A stretch of DNA of 64,000 nt, taken from NCBI RefSeq assembly GCF_000472525.1, contig NZ_KI421431.1, positions 70,987 to 134,986 of the forward strand. Reading direction: 5' to 3'. Position 1 is the stretch's first letter, and the number at the start of each line of letters is the position of its first letter. The position numbers were made by a program, and so were the translations under genes. The notes under the pieces were generated by a model. That model saw only the letters and a list, made by a program, of their open reading frames with translations, was not told the DNA's origin and made no database searches. Origin of the DNA: Paraburkholderia dilworthii (lineage in GTDB: Bacteria; Pseudomonadota; Gammaproteobacteria; Burkholderiales; Burkholderiaceae). Of the stretch, positions 8,428 through 19,312 are shown piece after piece.

Positions 8428-9141
8428 TTAACCGATGTCGCGCAGCAGCTTCTGCAGTTGCGCCGGCGATTCGACCACGTGCTGCGCATGCCATTGCGTG
8501 GGGGGAATATCGTCGCCGCAATAGCCGTACGCCGCAGCCACCGTTTTCATGCCAGCAGCGAATCCCGCTTGTACGTCGCGCAAATCGTCGCCCACATAAA
8601 CGATGCGTTCCGGCGTCACGTCGAGTTCGCGCGCCGCGTGCAGCAAGGGCGCCGGGTGCGGCTTCGAATGAGGAGTCGTATCGCCGCTGACCACGCAGCC
8701 CGCCCGGTCTTCGAGGCCTAGCTGCGCGACCAGCGGTTCGGTGAGCCGCGCGACCTTGTTCGTGACGATGCCCCAGCGCACGCCGCGCGCGTCGAGCTCA
8801 TCCAGCAATTCGGGGATGCCGGGAAACAGCGTGGTCTCGATGCAAAGATCAGCTTCGTAGTTGGCGAGGAACTCCTCGCGCATCGACGCGAATTGGTGGT
8901 CGTCCGGACCGATGCCGAACGCTCCGCAGATCAGTCCCCGCGCGCCAGCCGACGCGAGCGGCCGCAGTTTTTCGAGCGGGACCATGTCCAGTCCCCGATC
9001 GTGACGCATCTTGTTGACCGCGGCGGCAAGGTCGGGCGCCGTGTCGGCCAGCGTGCCGTCCAAGTCGAACAGCACGGCTTGGCAAAGACCGAGTGCATCT
9101 TCTCTGTCTTCGCGTTGGGGCAGGGGCGTAGGATCGCTCAT
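8428..9141 (-). CDS. gph: Phosphoglycolate phosphatase
   Basis: A 237-residue HAD-superfamily phosphatase. The nucleophile motif is LFDLDGTLADT (residues ~25-35). Motif II lies in GIVTNK, the motif III lysine in SKPHPAPLL and the motif IV acidic pair in YVGDDLRD. It dephosphorylates 2-phosphoglycolate formed during DNA repair or oxygenase side reactions. It lies 28 bp downstream of ubiG on the same strand. Gph versus a MupP-type N-acetylmuramate-6-phosphate phosphatase cannot be fully separated from sequence; the ubiG neighbour occurs for both. Confidence 0.85.
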   Translation of the reverse strand: MSDPTPLPQREDREDALGLCQAVLFDLDGTLADTAPDLAAAVNKMRHDRGLDMVPLEKLRPLASAGARGLICGAFGIGPDDHQFASMREEFLANYEADLCIETTLFPGIPELLDELDARGVRWGIVTNKVARLTEPLVAQLGLEDRAGCVVSGDTTPHSKPHPAPLLHAARELDVTPERIVYVGDDLRDVQAGFAAGMKTVAAAYGYCGDDIPPTQWHAQHVVESPAQLQKLLRDIG

Positions 9142-9169
9142 TGATTCATTTTGTCGGCGTTCGGGCGGT

Positions 9170-9868
9170 TCAGGCGTCGCGGCGGCACGCGAGCATGTAA
9201 TTCACACTCGTGTCGGCGGAAAGCGCGAAATGCTTGCTGAGCGGGTTATAGACAATACCCTTGATGTCCGCCGTGCGTAGGCCGGCGGCCCGTACGAAGC
9301 CCGCAAGTTCCGACGGACGGATGAAACGCGCGTAGTCGTGCGTGCCCTTGGGCAGCATCCGCGCAATGTATTCCGCGCCGATCACAGCGAACAGGTACGA
9401 CTTCACATTGCGGTTGAGCGTGGAAAAGAACACCCAGCCGCCAGGCTTGACCAAGGTCTTGCACGCCTCGACGATCGCCGCGGGCTGCGGTACGTGTTCC
9501 AGCATTTCCATGCAGGTAACGACGTCGTATGCGCCCGGTTCACGAGCGGCAAGGGCCTCGGCGGCGATTTCTTCGTAATTAACGGTTACACCGCTTTCAA
9601 GGCTGTGAAGATCGGCGACGCCGAGCGCTTCGCTCGACAGGTCGATGCCCTTGACGTGCGCACCCAGGCCTGCCATTGACTCAGACAGAATGCCGCCGCC
9701 GCAGCCGATATCCAGCACCTGCTTGCTGGCTAGATGTGCGTGGGCGTCTATCCAGTTCAGGCGGACGGGATTGAGTTCGTGCAGCGGTTTGAACTCGGCG
9801 TTCGGGTCCCACCAACGATGCGCAAGGTCGCTGAATTTCTGCAGTTCGTGGGGATCGGCGTTGGTCAT
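9170..9868 (-). CDS. ubiG: Ubiquinone biosynthesis O-methyltransferase
   Basis: A 232-residue class I SAM-dependent methyltransferase that carries out both O-methylations of ubiquinone synthesis. The SAM motif VLDIGCGGGILSE is near residue 55, and the motifs DVVTCMEMLEHVPQP and GGWVFFSTLNRN follow. The family opening DPHELQKFSDLAHRWWDP supports the start at 9868 over a longer frame. It is the upstream gene of a ubiG-gph pair on the minus strand. Confidence 0.95.
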   Translation of the reverse strand: MTNADPHELQKFSDLAHRWWDPNAEFKPLHELNPVRLNWIDAHAHLASKQVLDIGCGGGILSESMAGLGAHVKGIDLSSEALGVADLHSLESGVTVNYEEIAAEALAAREPGAYDVVTCMEMLEHVPQPAAIVEACKTLVKPGGWVFFSTLNRNVKSYLFAVIGAEYIARMLPKGTHDYARFIRPSELAGFVRAAGLRTADIKGIVYNPLSKHFALSADTSVNYMLACRRDA

Positions 9869-10022
9869 TGCGAAGCTGCCTCGATGAGAGCGGTGAGCGG
9901 GCGCTCGAGGATAAACCCGGAGTATATAGGCGAGCGGCCGGACCGGCAAAATGCCGCCTGCTCCCGCAAGCGGTTTGACGGCGCTCGCGTGGCTGCGACC
10001 GGCATGCGGCTGGTCCGCGCAT

Positions 10023-10049
10023 AAAAAAGCCCCGCCGAAGCGGGGCTTT
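10023..10049 (-). terminator. Terminator of the OmpA-family gene
   Basis: The stem AAAGCCCCGC pairs with GCGGGGCTTT around CGAA. On the minus strand it is followed by T residues, 22 bp after the ompA stop. Confidence 0.9.
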
Positions 10050-10071
10050 GATACCGCGGTAGTTCTGTAGC

Positions 10072-10719
10072 TTACTGCTTCGAAGTACCGACAACTTCGA
10101 CTTCCACGCGACGATCCGGTGCGAGGCAGGCGATGAGTTGCTTGCGGTTCTTCTGGTTGCAGCCGGTCGTGACCGGGTTCCGCTTGCCCTTGCCTTCCGT
10201 GTAGATACGGTTGGATTCGATGCCCTTGCTGACGAGGTATGCCTTCACAGCTTGAGCGCGACGCAGCGACAGACGGTCGTTGTACTTGTCCGAACCGATG
10301 CGGTCCGTGTAACCCGTTGCCACGACGACTTCGAGGTTCAAGCCTTGGATCTTCGATGCCAGATCGTCCAGCTTTTCCTTGCCAGCCGGCTTCAGGATAG
10401 CCTTGTCGAAGTCGAACAGTGCGTCAGCCTGGTACGTGATCTTCTGGCTGGTGATAGCCGGTGCCGGTGCGACCGGTGCCGGCGGCGTCGGAGCCTGGGC
10501 GACCAGTGCGCCGTCGCACTTGGCGTTGGCCGTTGCCGGCGTCCAGAATGCATCGCGCCAGCAAAGCTCGTTCGTGCCGTTCATCCACACGTATTCGCCA
10601 GTACCATTCACCCAGTTGTCATTGGTAGCTTGTCGCGACGCCGGCACCGACTGTGCCATTGCGGATGCAGCCATAACTGCGGTAGCTGCAATGAACGCGA
10701 GCTTTGAAAGTTTATTCAT
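10072..10719 (-). CDS. OmpA-family outer membrane protein
   Basis: A 215-residue exported protein with a signal peptide MNKLSKLAFIAATAVMAAS. A short central region with tryptophans and two cysteines (NELCWRDAFWTPATANAKC) and a Pro/Ala linker lead to the C-terminal OmpA peptidoglycan-binding domain (residues ~95-210, motif GYTDRIGSDKYNDRLSLRRA). There is no room for an eight-strand beta barrel, so it is a periplasmic peptidoglycan-anchoring member and not classical OmpA. AGGAG lies 6 nt before the ATG. A 5-bp hairpin (CGCAG/CTGCG) sits in the leader. Confidence 0.9.
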   Translation of the reverse strand: MNKLSKLAFIAATAVMAASAMAQSVPASRQATNDNWVNGTGEYVWMNGTNELCWRDAFWTPATANAKCDGALVAQAPTPPAPVAPAPAITSQKITYQADALFDFDKAILKPAGKEKLDDLASKIQGLNLEVVVATGYTDRIGSDKYNDRLSLRRAQAVKAYLVSKGIESNRIYTEGKGKRNPVTTGCNQKNRKQLIACLAPDRRVEVEVVGTSKQ

Positions 10720-11205
10720 ATTTCTCCTCTCGAATTTGAGATTACCGCAGGTTTACTGCGAGCCTGTTGACGAAGACAAGTCATACATTGCTCGAAGTAT
10801 AACATTGGTGCTGAACAAAAAACGTTGTGTGTAGACTTCGAGCAGTGTCTGACTCTTTGTGCGTTGGCATTTTGCCATATCGTTCCCTTCCGACGATAAA
10901 AAAATCCGCCCCCGATCAAATCGCCTTCTAATTGTGGTGCATGCGCAACAGAAGCGATCGCCCGGAGCGTCCCGCCAGTCATGGCTGAGCGGCGGATTGC
11001 CCCACGCATGAATCGAGCCTGGCGAGCCCGCGTCTGGGGCATTCACGGGGCGCTGCGGCGCCGCTCTCAAGTCACCGCTAATAGGTATACGCAGCCCGGT
11101 CGGGCCGGTTTCGCGGCATGTTAGAATCGCGTGATGCGTTGCGTCTGCAATGCTTACGCGAAGGCGCCGTTTTCCGGCCGTCTTCGCACGTAAAAGATAC
11201 GGATA
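10720..11205. promoter_or_regulatory. Divergent ompA-gyrA intergenic region
   Basis: No credible gene lies in these 486 bp. On the minus side there is an ompA leader hairpin (10746-10760) and a likely -10, TATACT (10796-10801). On the plus side, TAGAAT (11122-11127) is a likely gyrA -10, giving a leader of about 70 nt. A run of seven A (10897-10903 area) has no convincing stem beside it. The middle part shows nothing I can interpret. Confidence 0.5.
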
Positions 11206-13842
<2,637 letters not shown>

Positions 13843-13964
13843 CCCGCATTGCGGCTTCCACGTTCGGTAACCGGTTGAAAGCCGCGCAGAAAATAATGGT
13901 GTGTCGGGCCGACACACTTTTCGCGCAGCTAGCAGTTCAAGTTAATTTCTATTAGGGAGTAATG

Positions 13965-14567
13965 ATGCAGAAACGATTTAAACAACTGGCGTTGCTGGCT
14001 GCCCTCGTGCCGACCTTTGCCTTTGCTCAAGCGCTGCAGAGCCAGGCTCCGTCGGCTCCGGCTGCTGCCGCGGCACCGGTTGATCCGGCCAAGCAGGCTG
14101 CAATCAAGGACCTGCTGGACGCAATCGACGCACAGAAGCTGGTCGGCGCAATCGGCAACAGCGCGCAAATGCAAGCAAAGCAACTGGTTCCGGCTATCCT
14201 GTCGGACGCGCTGAGCGAAAACAAGACGATGACGGACAAGCAGAAGCAGGCTTCCGTCCCGACGCTGCAAAAGAACGCGGTGCCGAAGCTGGTTGACGGC
14301 GCAGGCCAGGTCTTCGCGACGGACAGCTTCCGCCAGGACGCAATGCAAGCTCAGTACGATGCGTACGCAAAGTACTACAGCACGTCGGAAATCAAGGATC
14401 TGACCACGTTCTACAAGAGCCCGACCGGCCGCAAATTCATCCAGGTCCAAGACCAGGTTGGCCGCGACGTCGTCAACGGCTTGATGCAAAAGTACATGCC
14501 GCAATCGATCAAGGCAACGCGTGACCAGGCCGACAAGGAAGTCGCCTCGGTCAAGCCGGCTAAGTAA
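13965..14567 (+). CDS. DUF2059 exported protein
   Basis: A 200-residue protein with a signal peptide (MQKRFKQLALLAALVPTFAFA), an Ala/Pro linker, and a helical DUF2059 domain with the signature YYSTSEIKDLTTFYKSPTGR near residues 145-165. The family is periplasmic and of unknown function. The second of two adjacent ATGs is preferred because AGGGAG then has 5-nt spacing. It sits between gyrA and serC, as in related genomes, with its own strong terminator. Confidence 0.88.
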   Translation: MQKRFKQLALLAALVPTFAFAQALQSQAPSAPAAAAAPVDPAKQAAIKDLLDAIDAQKLVGAIGNSAQMQAKQLVPAILSDALSENKTMTDKQKQASVPTLQKNAVPKLVDGAGQVFATDSFRQDAMQAQYDAYAKYYSTSEIKDLTTFYKSPTGRKFIQVQDQVGRDVVNGLMQKYMPQSIKATRDQADKEVASVKPAK

Positions 14568-14652
14568 GCCTGAGGCGAATCCCGCGTTAAGCGCCACCCG
14601 GCGGTCCGATTCCAGGGCCGCTGTGTTTGGCGGGTTGGCGGGGACAATGCGA

Positions 14653-14694
14653 TAATGGCCGTTTGCGCGTGTGCGCAAACGGCCATTATTTTTT
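14653..14694 (+). terminator. Strong terminator between the DUF2059 gene and serC
   Basis: A perfect 16-bp stem, TAATGGCCGTTTGCGC with GCGCAAACGGCCATTA, closes a GTGT loop and runs into TTTTTT. It isolates the DUF2059 gene from the serC operon. Confidence 0.95.
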
Positions 14695-14859
14695 CGGCGC
14701 GAAATGTCGGATTGTTGCCGTCTGATCGAGCCGTAGCCGGCCAACACCCCGATTTCGTCGTCCGATAGATGTAGCTAGTTTCCAGCAGCTTGTTTTCGCG
14801 GCGGTCACTTCGCCGACTCGTGCGCGATTTCGTTCTCGCGCCGCTTTCAGGATCTCACG

Positions 14860-15942
14860 ATGCGCGTCTTTAATTTCTCCGCCGGCCCAGCGGCCATGCC
14901 TGAAGAAGTGCTGCGTCAGGCAGCCGACGAGATGCTCAATTGGCAAGGCAGTGGCATGAGCGTGATGGAAATGAGTCATCGCGGGAAAGAGTTCATGTCG
15001 ATCCACGAGGAGGCGCTCGTCGATCTGCGCGAGTTGCTGGCCGTGCCGGCGAGCCACCGGATCCTGTTTCTGCAAGGCGGTGGTCTCGGCGAAAACGCAA
15101 TTGTGCCGATGAACCTGCTCGGCGCTAAACCGCGTGCCGATTTTGTCGTCACCGGCTCGTGGTCGCAAAAGTCGCTGAAAGAAGCGCAGAAATACGGCAC
15201 CGTCCATCTTGCGGCAAGCGGCCAGACGGCTGAAGGTTTCACGCGCGCGCCCGCATTTTCCGAATGGCAATTGTCGGACGACCCCGCTTACGTGCATCTG
15301 TGCACGAACGAGACCATTCACGGCGTCGAGACGTTCGAGATTCCCGACTTGGGCGATATACCGCTAGTAGCGGACGCTTCGTCGCACATCCTGTCGCGCC
15401 CAATGGACATCGCCAAATACGGTGTGCTGTTCGGCGGCGCGCAGAAGAATATCGGCATGGCCGGTGTGACGGTGGTGATCGTGCGCGAGGACATGCTGGA
15501 TCGCGCGCAGTCCATTTGCCCGTCGGCATTCGAATGGAAGACCGTCGCCGAGAACAATTCCATGTACAACACGCCGCCCACGTACGCGATCTACATCGCC
15601 GGGCTGGTGTTCAAGTGGTTGAAAAAGCAGGGCGGCCTGGCTGCGATAGAAGCGCGTAATCTCGAGAAGTCGAAGCTGTTGTACGACACGATCGACTCGA
15701 GCAGCTTCTATCTGAACAAGGTCGAGCGTGGGTCCCGTTCGCGGATGAACGTACCGTTCTTTCTCGCCGACGAGTCCCGCAACGAAGATTTCCTCGCCGG
15801 CGCGAAAGCGCGGGGAATGGTGCAGCTGACGGGCCACAAGTCCGTCGGCGGCATGCGGGCGTCGATTTATAACGCCGTCCCGCTCGAAGGCGTCAAAGCG
15901 CTTGTCGAATACATGAAGGAATTCGAACAGCGCAGCGCCTGA
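14860..15942 (+). CDS. serC: Phosphoserine aminotransferase
   Basis: A 360-residue PLP enzyme converting 3-phosphohydroxypyruvate to phosphoserine, and also acting in pyridoxal phosphate synthesis. The N-terminus FNFSAGPAAMPEEVL is diagnostic, and the PLP lysine is in FGGAQKNIGMAG. The C-terminus carries GGMRASIYNAVP. AGGAT precedes the ATG by 7 nt. It begins the serC-pheA-hisC-tyrA-aroA amino acid block, with a 77-bp gap to pheA. Confidence 0.97.
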   Translation: MRVFNFSAGPAAMPEEVLRQAADEMLNWQGSGMSVMEMSHRGKEFMSIHEEALVDLRELLAVPASHRILFLQGGGLGENAIVPMNLLGAKPRADFVVTGSWSQKSLKEAQKYGTVHLAASGQTAEGFTRAPAFSEWQLSDDPAYVHLCTNETIHGVETFEIPDLGDIPLVADASSHILSRPMDIAKYGVLFGGAQKNIGMAGVTVVIVREDMLDRAQSICPSAFEWKTVAENNSMYNTPPTYAIYIAGLVFKWLKKQGGLAAIEARNLEKSKLLYDTIDSSSFYLNKVERGSRSRMNVPFFLADESRNEDFLAGAKARGMVQLTGHKSVGGMRASIYNAVPLEGVKALVEYMKEFEQRSA

Positions 15943-16019
15943 GCGCTTCAGGTATTTGGCGCGCGCATCCTTTCCAGCACGCATTTTTCCAGCAGCTACC
16001 GGCAGGACCGTTTTCACGC

Positions 16020-17102
16020 ATGGACGACGAACTCAATAACCGACTCAAACCTCTTCGCGAACGCATCGACGCGCTCGACGCGCAGCTGATCGCGCTTCTC
16101 AATCAGCGCGCGGCGGTGGCGCTCGAAGTCGGCGAGGTCAAGAAGCATTTCAACGCGCCGGTGTTTCGCCCGGAGCGCGAGCAGCAGGTGATCGCGCGTC
16201 TGCAGGACATGAGCGAAGGGCCGCTTGCTAGCGAGCATATCAGCGCGATCTGGCGCGAGATCATGGCGGCGAGCCGTGCCCTCGAGAAGACGATCAAGGC
16301 CGCGTATCTTGGGCCGGTCGGCACTTATAGCGAGCAGGCGATGCACGAGTACTTCGGTCAGTCGATCGAAGGTTTGCCGTGTCCGTCGATCGACGAAGTG
16401 TTCCGCTCCGTCGAAGCAGGCGCCGCCGAATTTGGCGTGGTGCCGGTCGAGAATTCAACCGAAGGCGCGGTATCGCGCACGCTCGATCTGCTGCTGCAAA
16501 CGCAATTGGCCATCGGCGGCGAACTCGCTTTGCCAATTCATCACAATCTGTTGACGCTGAACGGCGGCCTTGCCGGCGTCACGCGCGTTTGCGCGCACGC
16601 TCAGGCGCTCGCGCAATGTCAGCGGTGGCTCGCCACGAACGCGCCGCATCTGGAGCGCCAGGCAGTGTCGAGCAACGCCGAAGCGGCGCGCATGGCGGCG
16701 GACGATCCGACCGTCGCGGCTATCGCCGGCGATCGCGCTGCGACTCACTACGGTTTGCAAGTCGCGTATGCGCTGATTCAAGACGACCCGCACAACCGCA
16801 CACGCTTCGTGATGATAGGCAAGGACCGCACCGGCGCAAGCGGTCATGACCAGACGTCGCTGATCGTGTCGGTGGCCAATGAGCCGGGCGCCGTGTTCAA
16901 GCTGCTGGAACCGCTTGCGCGTCACAGCGTTTCGATGACCCGCTTCGAATCGCGTCCCGCGCGCGTGGGCACGTGGGAGTACTACTTCTATATCGACGTC
17001 GAAGGACACCGCGACGATCCCGCAGTGGCCGCCGCGCTTACCGAACTCGGCGAGAAGGCTGCATTCCTGAAGATTCTGGGCTCGTATCCGCGTGCGCAAT
17101 AA
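16020..17102 (+). CDS. pheA: Bifunctional chorismate mutase / prephenate dehydratase (P-protein)
   Basis: A 360-residue cytoplasmic enzyme that makes phenylpyruvate from chorismate. Residues 1-95 are an AroQ-type chorismate mutase (LRERIDALDAQLIALLNQRA). Residues ~97-275 are the prephenate dehydratase domain (YLGPVGTYSEQAM, VPVENSTEGAVSRTLDLL). Residues ~280-360 are an ACT domain with the phenylalanine-sensing ESRP motif (RFESRPAR). Feedback inhibition by phenylalanine is expected for the family. No leader-peptide attenuator is visible upstream. Confidence 0.97.
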   Translation: MDDELNNRLKPLRERIDALDAQLIALLNQRAAVALEVGEVKKHFNAPVFRPEREQQVIARLQDMSEGPLASEHISAIWREIMAASRALEKTIKAAYLGPVGTYSEQAMHEYFGQSIEGLPCPSIDEVFRSVEAGAAEFGVVPVENSTEGAVSRTLDLLLQTQLAIGGELALPIHHNLLTLNGGLAGVTRVCAHAQALAQCQRWLATNAPHLERQAVSSNAEAARMAADDPTVAAIAGDRAATHYGLQVAYALIQDDPHNRTRFVMIGKDRTGASGHDQTSLIVSVANEPGAVFKLLEPLARHSVSMTRFESRPARVGTWEYYFYIDVEGHRDDPAVAAALTELGEKAAFLKILGSYPRAQ

Positions 17103-17187
17103 CGGCCATCGGGCGGCGGATAAGCGTCGATTAACCAGTACGCCGGCGCGCCGGCCGCGAATTTTCTAATAATCGTTCGGAGATTCC

Positions 17188-18300
17188 ATGACAACGTCCT
17201 TCGGTCCTTCTTATGTGCGCGCTATTGCGCCTTACATCGCCGGTAAGCCGATTTCGGAAGTGGCGCGCGAGTTCGGGCTGGACGAAGCGAACATCGTGAA
17301 ACTAGCGTCGAACGAGAATCCGCTCGGTATGCCGGAGTCGGCTAAACGTGCGATGGCGCAGGCTGCAAGCGAGCTGGGCCGCTATCCCGACGCCAACGCA
17401 TTCGAACTGAAAGCCGCGTTGAGCGAGCGCTACGGCGTGCCGTCCGACTGGATCACGCTCGGCAACGGCAGCAACGACATTCTCGAAATTGCCGCGCACG
17501 CGTTCGTCGAGAAAGGGCAGTCGATCATTTACGCGCAGTATTCGTTCGCCGTTTATGCGCTCGCCACGCAGGGCCTCGGTGCGCGCGCAATCGTGGTGCC
17601 GGCTGTGAAGTACGGGCACGATCTGGACGCAATGCTGGCCGCGGTCACCGACGACACCCGGCTAATTTTTGTCGCCAATCCGAACAATCCGACCGGCACG
17701 TTCATCGAAGGTCCGAAGCTCGAAGCGTTTCTCGACAAGGTGCCGCGCACCGTAGCCGTGGTGCTCGACGAGGCGTACACCGAATACCTGCCGGCGGAAA
17801 AGCGCTATGACTCCATCGAGTGGGTGCGCCGTTACCCGAATCTGCTCGTGTCGCGCACGTTTTCAAAGGCGTTCGGTCTTGCGGGCTTGCGTGTCGGCTT
17901 TGCAATCGCACAGCCGGAGCTGACTGATCTGCTGAACCGTCTGCGTCAGCCGTTCAATGTGAACACGCTCGCGCAAGCCGCGGCGATTGCCGCGCTCAAC
18001 GACAAGGCGTTTCTCGATAAGAGCGCGGCGTTGAACGCGCAGGGCTATCGCCGCCTGACTGAAGCGTTCGACAAGCTCGGCCTCGAATACGTGCCGTCAG
18101 ACGGCAACTTCGTGCTGGTGCGCGTGGGCAACGACGACGCGGCGGGCAATCGTGTGAATATCGAATTGCTGAAGCAGGGCGTGATCGTGCGTCCGGTCGG
18201 CAACTACGGGTTGCCGCAGTGGCTGCGCGTCACGATTGGGCTCCCGGAAGAAAACGAAGCGTTTATCGCCGCGCTCGAAAAAACCCTCGCCACCGCCTAG
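17188..18300 (+). CDS. hisC: Histidinol-phosphate aminotransferase (also aromatic aminotransferase candidate)
   Basis: A 370-residue class II PLP aminotransferase. Family motifs are KLASNENPLG near the N-terminus, NPNNPTGT, and the PLP lysine in SRTFSKAFGLAGLRVG. CGGAGATTCC precedes the ATG. Because it sits between pheA and tyrA and not in a his operon, it may act mainly on phenylpyruvate or hydroxyphenylpyruvate, as HisC paralogues in this position often do; the substrate is an inference from context. Confidence 0.92.
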   Translation: MTTSFGPSYVRAIAPYIAGKPISEVAREFGLDEANIVKLASNENPLGMPESAKRAMAQAASELGRYPDANAFELKAALSERYGVPSDWITLGNGSNDILEIAAHAFVEKGQSIIYAQYSFAVYALATQGLGARAIVVPAVKYGHDLDAMLAAVTDDTRLIFVANPNNPTGTFIEGPKLEAFLDKVPRTVAVVLDEAYTEYLPAEKRYDSIEWVRRYPNLLVSRTFSKAFGLAGLRVGFAIAQPELTDLLNRLRQPFNVNTLAQAAAIAALNDKAFLDKSAALNAQGYRRLTEAFDKLGLEYVPSDGNFVLVRVGNDDAAGNRVNIELLKQGVIVRPVGNYGLPQWLRVTIGLPEENEAFIAALEKTLATA

Positions 18301-18317
18301 GCGGCGAATCTTAACCC

Positions 18318-18349
18318 GCGCGCCTCTTGATTTGAAAGGCGCGCTTTTT
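18318..18349 (+). terminator. Terminator-like hairpin between hisC and tyrA
   Basis: An 8-bp stem, GCGCGCCT with AGGCGCGC, is followed directly by TTTTT. The T tract ends 2 nt before the tyrA GTG, and the only purine-rich stretch upstream of that start is in the 3' side of the hairpin. It could terminate hisC or attenuate tyrA-aroA. Confidence 0.7.
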
Positions 18350-18351
18350 GT

Positions 18352-19293
18352 GTGACCGACGTGGCCGCGTTCTCTTTTAACAAGCTAGTGATTTTTGGTG
18401 TCGGCCTGATCGGCGGATCGCTTGCGCGCGCGCTGCGCGAGCATGGGGAAGCCGATGGGGCGCGCACGGTGATCGGCGTGGGCCGCTCGGCTGCGTCGAG
18501 CGCGCGCGCGGTCGAGCTGGGCGTGATCGACCGCGCGGCGGCGTTGAACGACGACGCTGCCCTGCGCGAAGCGCTTGCCGGCGCGGATGTCGTGCTGCTG
18601 GCCGCGCCCGTCGCTCAGACTCAACCGTTGCTCGAATGCATCGCGCCATTTCTCGACGCGAACACGATTATCACCGATGCCGGGAGCACCAAGTCCGACG
18701 TCGTGGCCGCCGCCCGTGCCGCACTCGGCGCGCGCATCGGCCAGTTCGTGCCGGGGCATCCGATTGCTGGCCGCGAGGCGAGCGGCGTCGAGGCCGCGTT
18801 GCCCGACCTCTACGTCGGCCGCAATGTCGTGCTGTGTCCATTGCCGGAGAATGCTGAGTCTACCGTCGAGCGGATCGCGGCGATGTGGCGCGCGACCGGC
18901 GCTCTGGTGCGCGACATGGCTCCGGAGCAGCACGACCGCGTGTTCGCGTCGGTCAGTCATTTGCCGCACGTATTGTCGTTTGCGCTCGTCGAGCAGATTC
19001 TCAATTCACCCGATGCCGCGCTGAAATTTTCCTTTGCCGCGGGCGGCTTTCGCGACTTCACGCGCATTGCCGCGTCGAGCCCGGAAATGTGGCGCGACGT
19101 GTGCGTGGCGAACCGCGCCGCGCTGCTCGACGAACTCGACGCCTACACGGCGGTTCTCGCGCGCCTGCGCACGGCCATTGAGGCCGCCGACGGCGCCGCG
19201 CTCGAAGCCGTGTTTGCCCGCTCACGTGTGGCGCGCACCGAATGGCAGGAACAGCGCGCCGGCGGCGTTGCGCCGAGCGACGCGTCCCAATAA
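18352..19293 (+). CDS. tyrA: Prephenate dehydrogenase
   Basis: A 313-residue NAD(P)-dependent enzyme making 4-hydroxyphenylpyruvate for tyrosine. The Rossmann motif IFGVGLIGGSLAR is near residue 12. GSTKSDV and PGHPIAGREASG carry conserved substrate residues. The helical C-terminal domain includes the catalytic-region histidine in SHLPHVLSFAL. Translation starts at GTG 18352 or possibly GTG 18361, because no ATG precedes the Rossmann fold. The stop lies 20 bp before aroA, so the two are co-transcribed. Confidence 0.95.
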   Translation: MTDVAAFSFNKLVIFGVGLIGGSLARALREHGEADGARTVIGVGRSAASSARAVELGVIDRAAALNDDAALREALAGADVVLLAAPVAQTQPLLECIAPFLDANTIITDAGSTKSDVVAAARAALGARIGQFVPGHPIAGREASGVEAALPDLYVGRNVVLCPLPENAESTVERIAAMWRATGALVRDMAPEQHDRVFASVSHLPHVLSFALVEQILNSPDAALKFSFAAGGFRDFTRIAASSPEMWRDVCVANRAALLDELDAYTAVLARLRTAIEAADGAALEAVFARSRVARTEWQEQRAGGVAPSDASQ

Positions 19294-19312
19294 CCGGAAA
19301 CTGGACTCAATC

